The notes under the pieces: model-generated
Told to the model about the DNA's origin: nothing
The model's input: only the letters and a program-made list of their open reading frames with translations
The model's database searches: none
Shown: positions 44,800-55,140 of the stretch, one piece after another
Layout: each line of letters starts with the position of its first letter
Numbering within the stretch: position 1 is the first letter of the stretch
Origin: Suillus spraguei
Lineage: Eukaryota; Basidiomycota; Agaricomycetes; Boletales; Suillaceae
Direction of reading: 5' to 3'
DNA length: 64,000 nucleotides
Assembly (NCBI GenBank): GCA_016800925.1
Contig: JABCPU010000241.1
Span: 1-64,000 of the forward strand
Position numbers and translations under genes: made by a program

Positions 44800-44970
44800 G
44801 CTATGAATGGTGAGCCTCATTTCTTTGACGAAATTTTCACTATCACCAGCTAACCTCATTTCTTTGAAGAGAATTTTAACATCGACGACGAGCCTTATTT
44901 CTGTGGTGAGAATTTCACCATCGACGGTGAGTCTTGGAAGAGACCTTGTCCATGGACGGTGAGCCTCGCT
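44800..44970 (+). repeat. Imperfect tandem repeat, 40-50 bp unit
   Basis: Four diverged units with the words GGTGAGCCT, CATTTCTTTGA and AATTTTCAC. Confidence 0.7.
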
Positions 44971-45064
44971 TGTTCTGCCTCTATCTATTGTTCAGCTTCA
45001 ATTTTGTGATTCTGTTTATAATACACATTTTTCTATCTACTGACTTTCTGTCTGTTAAATGGTA

Positions 45065-45262
45065 GTCAGTTCAACTCAATGACAACGAACGTCAATTTGT
45101 TTCACAACGTCCTCGCCTTCTTCACTGCATCCGACGGCATTGTTAATGAAAATCTCACTGAACATTTCTTCAACGACGACGTCCAGGCTGCTGAGGCCCG
45201 GTACCTCTACGGCTTCCAAATCATGATGGAGAACCTTAGTTGAGGTTTGTCATTGATACTCT
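45065..45262 (+). pseudogene. RNR2: Fragment of ribonucleotide reductase small subunit
   Basis: 45079-45243 translates to [18 protein letters not shown] and Y-G-F-Q-I-M-M-E-N, the iron-binding core of class Ia R2 proteins. Just upstream another frame gives [10 protein letters not shown], and just after the stop F-V-I-D-T-L-I, so the fragment extends on both sides with two frame breaks. Only about 65 of some 400 residues are present. It is a stray piece, too short for the usual ORF length cut-offs. It probably came in during the rearrangement that made the inverted repeat. Confidence 0.8.
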
Positions 45263-46628
45263 GATTGTACACTCATCTTTCAAATAAATCATTCATAGCG
45301 TATCTTAACCACCTACACCTCGTGAATTTGCGTCATTTGGTACTGCGAGTCCACCACGGCTGACTCCCAGCAATGCCCGGTGGACATGCTAACTTTCCCT
45401 CTACTTTGAGGGTTACTATAGCATCCCTGGCTCAGCATTAGCGCTGTCGCAGCGAGGCAGCACTTCGTAATGTTGCATCTTATCGTCATTGAGTTATAGG
45501 TAAGCTTTTGAAAAAACATTATTAATACTAATTTTATAGGCAGCCTGCCCCTCTCGTCAATGAGCTTGCAAGTCTGTCACTGACAGAACGGAAAGTACCA
45601 CATTCACTTGCTGATGGCCGCATAGTATCACTAAGTACGAGTACATTGGACTATCAGAGCTGTGTGGAGGCTGGCACAGAATGTTTGCAGCCAGCGCAAT
45701 GCAAGCGCACATCCTCACCTGCCCATGAAGCTTCTATAATCTGGTATGGTTTCCTAAAAAAAATTACCTTACGTGCCAGACACTGGTGACTTAAGTCCTG
45801 GTATGTTATATAATTTGATGCTTGCGCGTACCTTCTTTGTGGAAGCTTTTGGGAGCCCATCTGTTTCGGAACAGTAACAAGGCACTCATCACTCACCGGC
45901 CATACAGCCAATGCTTCGTCCCTGTACGAGAACCATAAACCGGACGCGAACCGTAATGCCAAGATTGCGCATCCTTCGAGCTAGGGGCAACCGACTGAAG
46001 AGTAGTCTAAGGCCAGAGCGTGATGCGGCGATATGACTCAGGGCGTGATTGTGATTCGAGAGAGGTGTAAACAGCGGGTGATTGGATAAGTTAGAATCTG
46101 GAACGCACGAAGGGAAATGAATTTTGTCGAACGAAGAGGTTGAACTGACTCGGAACGTACATGGATATTCAGAGGAGTGAGCAGCGGCCCGCGGGCACAG
46201 TATTTGGAGGGAGGAGACGCCGCGTTAGCGAACGAATAGCTGTTGGGACTAACGCCATCACGAGGCTGGGCTCGATGCTCGTACCCTGAAGTGACGCAAC
46301 TTTTGGGAACCGAGAATTTTCGGACGGATAATGGGGAATCATTAATCAGTTTGGTCACGCTGCTTCTAGTACTGCTCCAATTGTTTGAAATGGGGATGCG
46401 GCGGGGCAGGGGAATGTACGAGAACAATATTTAAGCCGGACGCGACCCGAGGAATGATTAGGTCAATAATGTATGTCAGTGGCACGTGCAGCGGTCCTAC
46501 AGTGATTTGGAAGCATTCGACTCACCCCCATGAGCCCGAAACGTAATCCCAAGACCAGACTCAGACAGAGCGTGATGCTGACTTTGGCCTATCTGAGGCT
46601 AGTAATGGAACTTTCCGAGTCAACCAGG

Positions 46629-46634
46629 TATAAA
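46629..46634 (+). promoter_or_regulatory. TATA box of the right beta-trefoil copy
   Basis: TATAAA, 92 bp before ATG 46726; mirror of 43783-43788. Confidence 0.6.
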
Positions 46635-46725
46635 GGTCGCAGCCTATCCTCGAGCTGCAGTCAGTTTCTTCAGTTTCCATCAACAACCTTCTCTCAATCA
46701 ATACTCACAGAATCTTCAATCAATC

Positions 46726-47345
46726 ATGAGCAACATGATCAAGTCCGGATTTTACAACATCAACAATGTCCAGTATTCTAACCGGTACATCGTCATGTCA
46801 GGAAACAATGAGTTCGTCGGCCACGACGTTCCTGATACAGTACGCGTGCATTATTGCAGCGATGTTCCTCTCGTGCTAATTCGCGCCCATAGTTTTATGT
46901 CCATGTTGTGGATGAGGTTCCGCATCTTGTGACTCTCAAAGACAGTAAGACACAATTGTTCCTTACACTGGACCCGCAGGTTGGTCTGTTTGATGTTGAC
47001 AGATGCGAGATTGCTGATAGCGTGAAATCGTAGGGCCACAAAGTCGTAGGCACGACCGAGCCCCAGATTCTCCAGTTGTCCACTGAGGACGGCGAGAACT
47101 TTACGTGAGTGCAGTCTTTGGTCCCAATTGCATCGAGAACTCACTTGTGACCTTGATCCACAGTATCCATCCGCAGGACGTAAACGAGGTGGCCTATCTC
47201 AAAGACGACGGAAACTGGTCCTGGGTTTGTTTTCATTGCTGACCTTTTTTGGCTTTATTTATGACGGGCGTCGCTCCAGATCTACGTTGGGCCGGCTCCC
47301 GCCAGTGGTAAGGCACAGTACTGGAAATTCTGCCCGGCAAATTAG
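46726..47345 (+). pseudogene. Beta-trefoil gene, twin copy with premature stop
   Basis: Same four-exon structure as the 43072 gene (46726-46839, 46893-47104, 47164-47224, 47280-47345), with identical splice sites. The sequence differs at many codons in exon 2 (for example V-H-V-V-D-E-V-P-H-L-V against V-D-V-L-D-K-V-L-H-L-A). TAG at 47031-47033 replaces the CAG (Gln) of the twin. The reading frame after the stop is otherwise intact through the C-terminal Y-W-K-F-C-P-A-N. The stop would remove the last beta-trefoil lobe. A recent loss, or a truncated product. Confidence 0.8.
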
Positions 47346-47702
47346 CTGTTTCGAAATGCAAGGAGACCTCAGTAGCAACTGCTAGCTGCTGTTGCTCAGA
47401 CCCGTCTATTGGAGAATATCTGTATGATTAGCTTGCAGTCGTGATGTATGCCAAAGATGTTTGTGACTTTCTGTGGGATGTCTGAGTGTTCGGGAATTGC
47501 TTGAGTCAGAGTCACGGTTGTGCCACCAACTGGCACCTCTACCAAATTACGCCCATATTGTAGTCACATTGAGTTGTTGCTACCGTCGACGACGGATGTT
47601 GGAGGAGTTCGGTGCTGACACTAACTTGAGCGGTTCTGATCGACCGATCAGCGCTTCAACCTTGGATTCCCGCCCAGCTCTATTTTTGTCACCAATAGCT
47701 AT

Positions 47703-48471
47703 TATGAGTACACATGGGTTGCAATGCCGAGGTGCAACATGGGTAATAAATGCAAATGTTGTGACAAAAAGATATCTAAGCCAAATCTAGCACAAGTGTT
47801 AGCAAGTCAAAGCATAAACATGATAAAAAATTCTCACACATGAAACCCATGTAACGGCAAGTATACTCTAAGGCTTGGCTCCGCATGATGTTGGGCGAAA
47901 TCTCTTTGTGGCCTCAGACGTGGAGGTCGTAATAGTACGGGAACTTGTACGTCTGCATGTTGCAGGATGCCCCACGACAAAAAGGCTGGCGCCGATCCTA
48001 GAAGCTTTAGATACACTACATCAGATTCAGAATGTTAAAGTTAAGGTGAGTAAGGACGGATGAGGCGTGACAGAACGTAACCAAATAGAGAGAGGTATGT
48101 ATGCATGAGGCAAGCAGCGTGTAAGAGAGGGTATGCTTGGGGAGAGCACTCTGCCAGAAACATATTCTACAATGAGTCCAAGACTAGCAAGAGAAATTTG
48201 CGCGAGGACGTCGGCTGAGAGACTTGGTAAAGAATTCCCAGGCCTATTACTGGAAAGTCACCGCCAGTTACAGCGGGATGCGTGGGTTCGCTCTTGTTCA
48301 ACATATCTGGAACAAACACCATGAAAAGTTATAAAAATATACCGGTAGGACGTTATATAAATCGTTCAAGATACACACTAGCTACGATAGCTAGAATAGT
48401 ATATCGTCAGAAGGCAGATAAGACTGCCTTCTACGACCCAAAGTGATCAGTCTTTCAAGTGCAGATAGAAT
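47703..48471. other. Gene-free stretch
   Basis: Short open frames on both strands near 47834-48063 without recognised homology. Otherwise nothing. Confidence 0.35.
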
Positions 48472-49356
48472 TCATGGTGAGTGCCTGCGGCGAAATTTGT
48501 CCCCGTAGTGTTTTTCACGGATGTGCCTAAGAATTGTGTCTCGTCGTATGGTCCTCCGGAGCAGGCAGCCCCTACATCGACATTGCACCTGGCAATCAGG
48601 GTGCTGATACTCACGAAGATGGTACGACGATATATGTTTCATCACTATTGTGACATTATCCGCAGTAAAGCTGCACTGGCCTTGGCTGTCGTTCCACAGG
48701 CATGGGGTTGGCGATTCTGATACATTAAAACTGTTGAATGGAGATTCTTGTTCATGGGGCGTATCCTCCAGATGTTTATGCAAGAGCGCAACGGGGAATT
48801 GGGTAGTTGCGTGCGGCATTGTGTTAGCCAATTGCGGATTGACGGCGTACAGATAGTTGGGCGAATCCCCAGAGTCGTAACACGAATATTGCATAGCAAT
48901 ACTTCGAAAACGTTCACTCCGTCAATAACATAGAATCAACATCATGCAAAGGATATCATACCTGTGTGCACAATGTTGAGCAACAGCTTTCTCAGAATTC
49001 GACAGTGACGAGGCACTGCTCGACAATGAGTCCTCAACATGCGTGTCACAAGAAGCCGATGTCGCACAATGACTAGTCTTCGACTGAGCATGATGCTGCG
49101 AAATAACTGACGCAGTATCATTGTCACATGAATTTATGTGTACGGGATACACTGAGTTCTGCAGCGGCTACGTGAATGTTGACATTTCACCGCTTTGCAT
49201 ACTACCAGTCTGGCGTACCTCATGGGTGGTCCCTTGTGAACGTCCGGATGCTTTGACGTGTGCATATAAGTCTGAGTCTAGCTTCCTGTCAAGGAGATAT
49301 GCACGGGAGGGACATAGTAGGAGGGTAGAGGAAACCCACCAAAAATCGTATGGCAT
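48472..49356 (-). CDS. Twin C/H-finger family gene, second intact member
   Basis: Four exons on the minus strand, 49340-49356 (17 nt), 49219-49285, 48962-49158 and 48472-48901, give 236 aa in one frame. It begins M-P-Y-D-F-W, then K-L-D-S-D-L-Y-A-H-V-K-A-S, a Ser-rich acidic middle, and the finger end: C-L-W-N-D ... C, M-K-H-I-S-S-Y-H-L, C-R-C-R-G-C, R-R-D-T-I-L-R-H-I-R-E-K-H-Y-G-D-K. Exon phases and the minute first exon match the 8851 gene and the broken copies at 5470 and 6697. Function unknown; nucleic-acid binding is a guess from the fingers. Confidence 0.6.
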
Positions 49357-50821
49357 TCTCCAGTCTTTCGGGGAACCAAACGGTTCGTGGGCATCTGATC
49401 AGTCAGCAGACTGTTTTATGTAGCCCCGGAGAAATAGACTGCACAGAAGCAGACGTGAAGGGGAACGGCGAAAAATGGCCTGGAAAGGAATCACATGCCG
49501 CTTAGCTGAAGGTAGAGGAAAGGCCATGGATATGAAGGCGAATGCCACGGTGAAGCTTTTCATAATGGAACACCGATGGCATCCGGCCAGTAGCAGAGAC
49601 CTTTAATGTACGTAGTTGTGGGAATGATATTTATCACGTATATAATTACCAGTTCCCCTTGAAGCCTTTCTTAAAGTTCAAGCATATAAGTACAAGGCGC
49701 GCATTACATAAGAGCCCTTGAACGGGAATTTATTTGTTCCCGACTAGTACTCATACTACATCATGATGTGGGGATTTCAGTATCTTCCTATTAAGAGGTA
49801 GCGGTGATGTAGCTCTGCCAGATCCCCCCGCGTAACGGGACTATCATTTAGTACTAACGTTGATCATTGTATTTCTGCAGTGCCGCATTGACGCATTGAC
49901 GCTGAGCTAATTCTGACCAGACCCATTATTAGGGTATCGGTGGCCTTCAGTGACGGCATTTCAAGCTTCAATAGCCTTTAGCGCTCAAGACCAAATATTT
50001 CGCATACTACATGAGTGGCAGTACGTTTTTCCCTGGTTCGGGTCCAAGGCACTCACATACCCTCCTGCATCCCCCTTTTGGCCATGAGATGCGTTTTCAT
50101 CAAGCTCACTCAAGCCTGGAGCTACTAGCGCGCCCGAGATATCGGTGAGCTCACGGCCAAGATAGATCAGAGCAGAACCTCTTTGTCGCTGATTGGAAGT
50201 TTGACTTTCCTGATCCAGCTTGCCAGCGCTGCTACGTGGGAGTGCAAGGTCGTCGGCTTGCTGCATTGTCAATCACTGCTTCTCGTCGATTACAGACCAG
50301 ACGTCCCTATCAATGAAGTTTCGGCCTACATTACAAGATCCTCTGCTGCAAAATTATTGGTCGGTGCACCTTTTTGAGATCATCTACAAGAAAATCTCAA
50401 CAAGAGCTTCAAGCTTCACTCGTAACTGCAAGGGCATGAGTCTCCGAGTTGGTCCAATTCAGATGAAGCAACATGCCGTCGTCGGGAACAATCTACGTTC
50501 AAAACTATCATTACTCAAGGGTATCGCGACGTCAACGGACCTTGGTGGTGCGCCGGGCTGATTCTGCCTTCTCCTCGGCCTACGGCCTCCTTTTATCATT
50601 TTTATTACTCACCTTTACGTTCAAGTTTTCTAAACAGATTCAGAGTCATGGCGATATTCCTGTGTACGAGCCCTAGCGACTGGCATCTTCCTTCTTTGCC
50701 CTGGACTAAATGGTTGTACATACCACTGATTTCTAGGGCCGCATATAATTCTTAATCATCGGCTTTCATGTGCGTGATACTCCTCATTCATTTTCAGTTC
50801 TGGGGCTGATAAGCCCTATCA
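49357..50821. other. Mostly gene-free stretch
   Basis: A minus-strand open frame at 49985-50266 (ATG 50266, M-Q-Q-A-D-D-L-A-L; G-S-A-L-I-Y-L-G-R-E-L-T) has natural composition but no recognised family. Plus-strand frames at 50183-50676 overlap it and are less convincing. Confidence 0.3.
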
Positions 50822-50999
50822 ATGTCCAATTCCATCGTCCCCAACGCATTACAGTATCCGTACATTTGCCGGTATGCTTGGCACTAGACTTCCCTGTGAT
50901 TATTCTTTGTGCAGGGTGCAGGATTCTGAACTTTACAAAAAAACCGTGACGACCTGCAGGGAAGGAACCGCCGATGATCCTAGTTTGGAAAGTTAACGA
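50822..50999 (+). pseudogene. 5' fragment of the twin-finger family
   Basis: Exon 50822-50871 (ATG, ends Y-P-Y-I-C), an intron 50872-50914, then V-Q-D-S-E-L-Y-K-K-T-V in the conserved phase, and a stop near 50996. No finger exon follows; the sequence runs into a tandem repeat. It shows that the N-terminal D-S-x-L-Y module is what ties the family together. Confidence 0.45.
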
Positions 51000-51049
51000 A
51001 ATGCTAACCTTTGGATATAGGTTCATTCTGCACTGGCGAATCAGCACTC

Positions 51050-51340
51050 GGCTGACGGCTGGTGCGATATTCAAGGCTATCCGTAATAGGTGTAGCCTTG
51101 ACCTAGCGATGCCTCCTTACTTTCCGTGTACCTCCATGCGACGGTCAGTTTGCCGGATCCCAGTACTTCTACTCTTCCGGCCACCGTTGCACCTGGCCGA
51201 CGGCTGGAGCGATATCCAAGGCTATCCATAATAGAAGGTGTAGCTCTTGACCTAGCGACGCCTCCTTACTTGTGTACCTCCATGCGACGGTCGGTTTGCC
51301 GGATCCCAGTACTTCTACTCTTCCGGCCACCTAAATTCAA
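51050..51340 (+). repeat. Tandem duplication, about 145 bp period
   Basis: Two units sharing GACGGCTGG, AAGGCTATCC, CCTCCATGCGACGGTC and CCGGATCCCAGTACTTCTAC in order. Confidence 0.9.
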
Positions 51341-51799
51341 CCAGGGTCGACCAGATCGTGCCATTTCAAGGCCGAGAGCCGTTTGAAATGTTGGTGGATG
51401 GGCTGCCAACTCCGAGCACTATAATCGTTCACCACATCCTCGACAAGTACGTCAGAGTTAAGATAGATGCAAACTCCAGGCGGTTTCTCGTGCTACACCT
51501 TGTCTCCGTTGATTGCATAAAAGCATACGCCTACATGAAGGACTCAAATGACTGTGGCGGAACTTTCGAATTCCCCTTCCTTACAATAATTTGCACTCTC
51601 AGGTTGTATTAAAAGGATGAATTACTTGCCACCACAAGAGTGTGGCCAACTTCATAAATATCCAATATAGCTTCTGCAGAAACATGCCGCATTCCGTTGC
51701 CCAGTAATTTCAGCACGAATAGTCGGACATCATAAAAGCAACGCCCGGAAGCACACGACCAAGCGAGTACCACAACTGACGAAACTCCATTGTCAGTTT
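51341..51799. other. Open frame without recognised family
   Basis: A plus-strand frame at 51358-51612 (84 aa) has normal composition but no identified homology. Possibly an orphan exon. Confidence 0.2.
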
Positions 51800-52549
51800 C
51801 ACTACGTTGTACTCTGAACCAAGTCAACAACATTTGCAGGACTGCCATGTGGTAGATCACGAATCAGATCCCCAAAATGCGCCATAAACTACAAATGCAG
51901 TGGTAGAGAGCGCATCTAGCTTCCAGATACGACTCAAACCAAATGACCAGAGGGGAATACAGAGCATCATCGAAAATCGCGCGGCTTTAAGGACCATTGT
52001 GGGTAGCGTGCGCCTGTCAGCGAGGCAGTCGCCATCTTCTTCCTTAAAGCCTTGTGCATGACGTGTAGTAAGGACTGTCAAGCCAAGTATAACCGCAAAA
52101 GTACCAGCCTTATTTTATCAATGCATGAGAACCTGTCCGCTAAATCAGCAAAATGATGCATTGTCTATAACTGGATGGATTCGCCGGCAGCAATGGTTCT
52201 TCCAAACCCCAGGCACCCCTTGAGGATGGCTGTGAATAACATTCCCATTTTGTCACCCTGAAGTCCGTTGTACTAGATTGTCAATGCTGCAAAAACGGGG
52301 CTGGTCAGCAGAGCCTGAGCGCCGTACTGCAACGATAGCATCAAGCAGACTGGATCTATCACCTAACGCATGTCAGCAGCGCTGTCCACAGAAATGCGAG
52401 CAACAGGTATCGGACTGGAATGCTTGATCTTGTGGGTATCAGAGTGGTACTGACATCAGCTGTTGTAAACAGGAAGACAGTCTCGAGATGACGAGTAATG
52501 TCACAAGCGTGAATGAGAGCTTGAGAGAATATCCTGAAGTAGGATGCAG
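51800..52549 (-). pseudogene. UbiA-family prenyltransferase, decayed copy
   Basis: Minus-strand relative of the 62381 gene. Matches start at 52549 (ATATTCTCTCAAGCTCTC, with ATG changed to ATA) and run to about 51815. A deletion of about 180 bp removes intron 1 and the first Asp-rich motif, joining T-L-I-P-T directly to the R-I-S-V-D-S-A region. TGG codons read TAG (near 52364 and in the W-Y-N-E-L segment). The second motif region survives as G-F-K-E-E-D-G-D-C-L, then A-A-R-F-S-M-M. Opposite orientation to the intact gene 10 kb away. Confidence 0.75.
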
Positions 52550-53358
52550 GTGCAATCATTGTATCCGGCCGTCCCAAGCAATTCGCCGGCGACTGGCATG
52601 AAGGATACATCGAGCGAAGAAATCTGACAATGACAGAGACCTGATGGAGGCCCAATCAGTGATTTGCTGCAGATTTGTTGTATTGAAGAGCAGTTGACAA
52701 CTTGACAAAAATGACGTCCACCCAGCTTGTGTCGCTGATTCAGTTCTCTATTCTCGTGCAGCGGCTGATCACAGTGGTGACACGCCGAAGACCGTGACAT
52801 TATTGCAGTCATCACAAGTCATGATGTAATTATAGTCTACTCACCTTGAGCGGTGACAACTGGAAGCAGATGTACTTGGGTAGTGTAGTTTCATCATTAT
52901 GATTACGAATGATGTTTTTTTTTTTCAATTCTTTACTAAGCAATGCATGAGAAATGGCCATTTTGTCTGAACTGGCTCTTTGAAAATATACGCACGCTTT
53001 TAAATCTAGTATCATCCTCAGACAGGCTAGCCTAGGTCATGAGCTGGCAACATAGTACTTGACTCCATCGATTCGTGCCAGTGGCCGCAGCAGTACTACG
53101 TTAGTGGTTTGAGAGAAAGCCAAATTAAGCACTGGCATATTACGTGCTGTATATGTAGAAAGCCATACCCGAAGTTCATTGGCTTACTACTAGCTGGGCT
53201 ACTTACCAAGGCTAGTACAGCCCGTCCTTGAAACGATAAGCTCGGCGCTCCCGGCAGGCCTCGTCATTATTAATCCCATATCATTTATCCCGTTAACCGC
53301 CCATCATCCCATTCTTTATCATCCGATATCCCAGGAGATTGTTTCAACTGTGTAGACA
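52550..53358. other. Gene-free stretch and Mo25 promoter
   Basis: Remnant sequence upstream of the UbiA pseudogene, a poly-T/A patch at 52914-52926, then the 5' region of the Mo25 gene. No clear promoter motif. Confidence 0.35.
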
Positions 53359-54681
53359 ATGAACTTTTTCAAAACCAAACCACGAACACCTCCTGATATC
53401 GTCCGTGGCTTGCGAGATGCGATACCCAAACTTGAATCCGGGCCTCCAGGCAGCGAGACAAGGAGAAAGGTGGGCTTAATGGATGACCTCATGATCTCAA
53501 ATGAAACCTGAACGGGATCGTGACCACTAGGCAGGTGAAGAAGTATCTAGAAATCTTCAGGCAGTAAAGGGTATTCTATTTGGTGATGGAGGTATGCTAG
53601 TCCTCCGCTGTTCACCTCATTTCTCTTAAAGCTTCCTAGAACCTTTGCCAGAACTCATTGCACAACTCGCACAAGAAACATATTCCACAGACCTACTCCT
53701 CCTACTCGTGCAGAATATCGCAAAGTTCGACTTTGAAGCTCGAAAGGATGTCGTCCAGATATTCAACAATCTTCTCCGGCGTCAAATCGGGGCTCGGTTA
53801 CCAACAGTGGAATACATATGCGCTAGACATGAAGACGTCATATTTGCAGCTCTGGAAGGATATAGTAACGAAGAGGTTGCGTTGAACACAGGAATGGTTC
53901 TAAGGGAGATGTTGCGACACGAGCAGTTGGCAAAGATCTTGCTCTATTCTGACCAGTGAGTGCTCTATCGTGCATTCAAAACGTGTCATCAAATGCTGCA
54001 TAGGTTCTACATGTTTCCTCATCATATAGAGACGACTTCATTTGGAGTTTCATGTGATGCGTTCGCAAATCTCAAAGAGACATTAACACGGCACAAAACT
54101 ATGGTCGCCGAATACCTGGACAAGAACTATGATCGTGTGGGTATCAAATTCTCATATTGGTGTTCATTGCTTATCGAACATTCTGTATAGTTTTTCGCCT
54201 CTTTCACAACTCTCTTACTTTCCAACAATTATGTTACCAAGCGCCAGTCTCTCAAGCTCCTCGGCGAAATCCTCCTTGACCGTGCCAATTTCAGTGTCAT
54301 GACCAAATACATTGCTCAAGAATCTAACCTGAAGATGATGATGAACATGCTTCGGGACAAGAGCAAGAATATCCAGTTTGAAGCTTTCCACGTTTTTAAA
54401 GTGGGATTCCATGAATTCGTTTGCTGCTCATATTTACTGATTGCGATTTATTATTAGGTATTCGTTGCCAATCCAAAGAAACCACCTCAAATTGAAACGA
54501 TACTGAGGCGCAACAAGGAGAAATTGCTGACTTTCTTAAGGACCTTTCATAACGATAAGGAAGACGAACAATTTAGCGTAAGTATTTATGGACCTTTGAA
54601 AGTACTTTCACCTCTTGCTGATATTTTTTTACTTATCAGGATGAGAAGCAATTCCTTATCGTGCAGATACAGAACCTGTGA
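53359..54681 (+). CDS. MO25: Mo25/Hym1-like scaffold protein
   Basis: Armadillo-like helical scaffold. In animals it activates LKB1/STRAD; in yeasts and fungi (Hym1, Pmo25) it works in the NDR-kinase MOR/RAM pathway for polarity and cell separation. Seven exons, 53359-53469, 53531-53591, 53640-53955, 54004-54136, 54191-54400, 54458-54577 and 54640-54681, give 330 aa, the usual family size. Seen: [38 protein letters not shown]-like [86 protein letters not shown]. Complete, nothing odd. Confidence 0.95.
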
Positions 54682-54814
54682 CGCTGGACGTCCTTATGTT
54701 ATCTCTTTTTCTCTCTCTTTAGAGAGCATCACCTTGTGATGCACATACCGTGGGTCTCTGTTGGTTCCAGTTGATCATTTGTAGCAATCCGCAATTTCCA
54801 GTCCCTACCAATCA

Positions 54815-54835
54815 CCCCCCCCCCCCCCCCCCCCC
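54815..54835 (+). repeat. Poly-C tract, 21 bases
   Basis: Uninterrupted C run followed by GGCGATA. Confidence 0.95.
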
Positions 54836-55097
54836 GGCGATATTGGCCTCTCGTGTAGGTTCATAATATCACCACCGACTGCTGCATTATCATATGCATA
54901 TATCACTGCTCTCCTGTACATAACTTATCTATAAGTCGGTTGTACTTATACATTCAATGTTGTCCAACATGGGTTTGAGGTGCTTGACACTAGGTATTGA
55001 GACCATGAACTTGAAAAAGTCGGTATCTACCATATGTAAGGTCGGATTCCGACGTCTTGGCGCTTTCGGGCTTGTGCAAGCACGCAGAAAAGCGCAG

Positions 55098-55140
55098 GGC
55101 GATAAGGGAGACCTGTTGTCGTGTCAGTCTCCTTATCGCC
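55098..55140. other. Strong hairpin, 14-15 bp stem
   Basis: GGCGATAAGGGAGAC and GTCTCCTTATCGCC pair with one bulged G around a 14-base loop. CGATAAG recurs at 55178 and 55333. Could be a transcribed structured RNA or a transposon remnant. Confidence 0.6.

Larger units (their letters stand above)
44404..46009. other. Loop of the large inverted repeat
   Basis: 1.6 kb unique sequence between the arms. It contains a minus-strand open stretch at 44427-44567 (K-Y-L-V-S-F-G-S-S-L-Q-V-N-D ... T-T-W-I-L-I-K-I, stop at 44427) of unknown family, a 40-50 bp imperfect repeat array at 44800-44970, and an RNR2 fragment. Nothing recognised in 45300-46009. Confidence 0.5.
46010..47702 (+). repeat. Right arm of the large inverted repeat
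   Basis: Reverse complement of 42780-44403 plus 37120-37177. It has no hAT insertion and shows the empty target GGTCGATC near 47640. Confidence 0.92.

Noticed and set aside
50183..50676. Overlapping plus-strand ORFs up to 113 aa
   Set aside because: No family, overlap each other in different frames, and lie opposite a better minus-strand frame.
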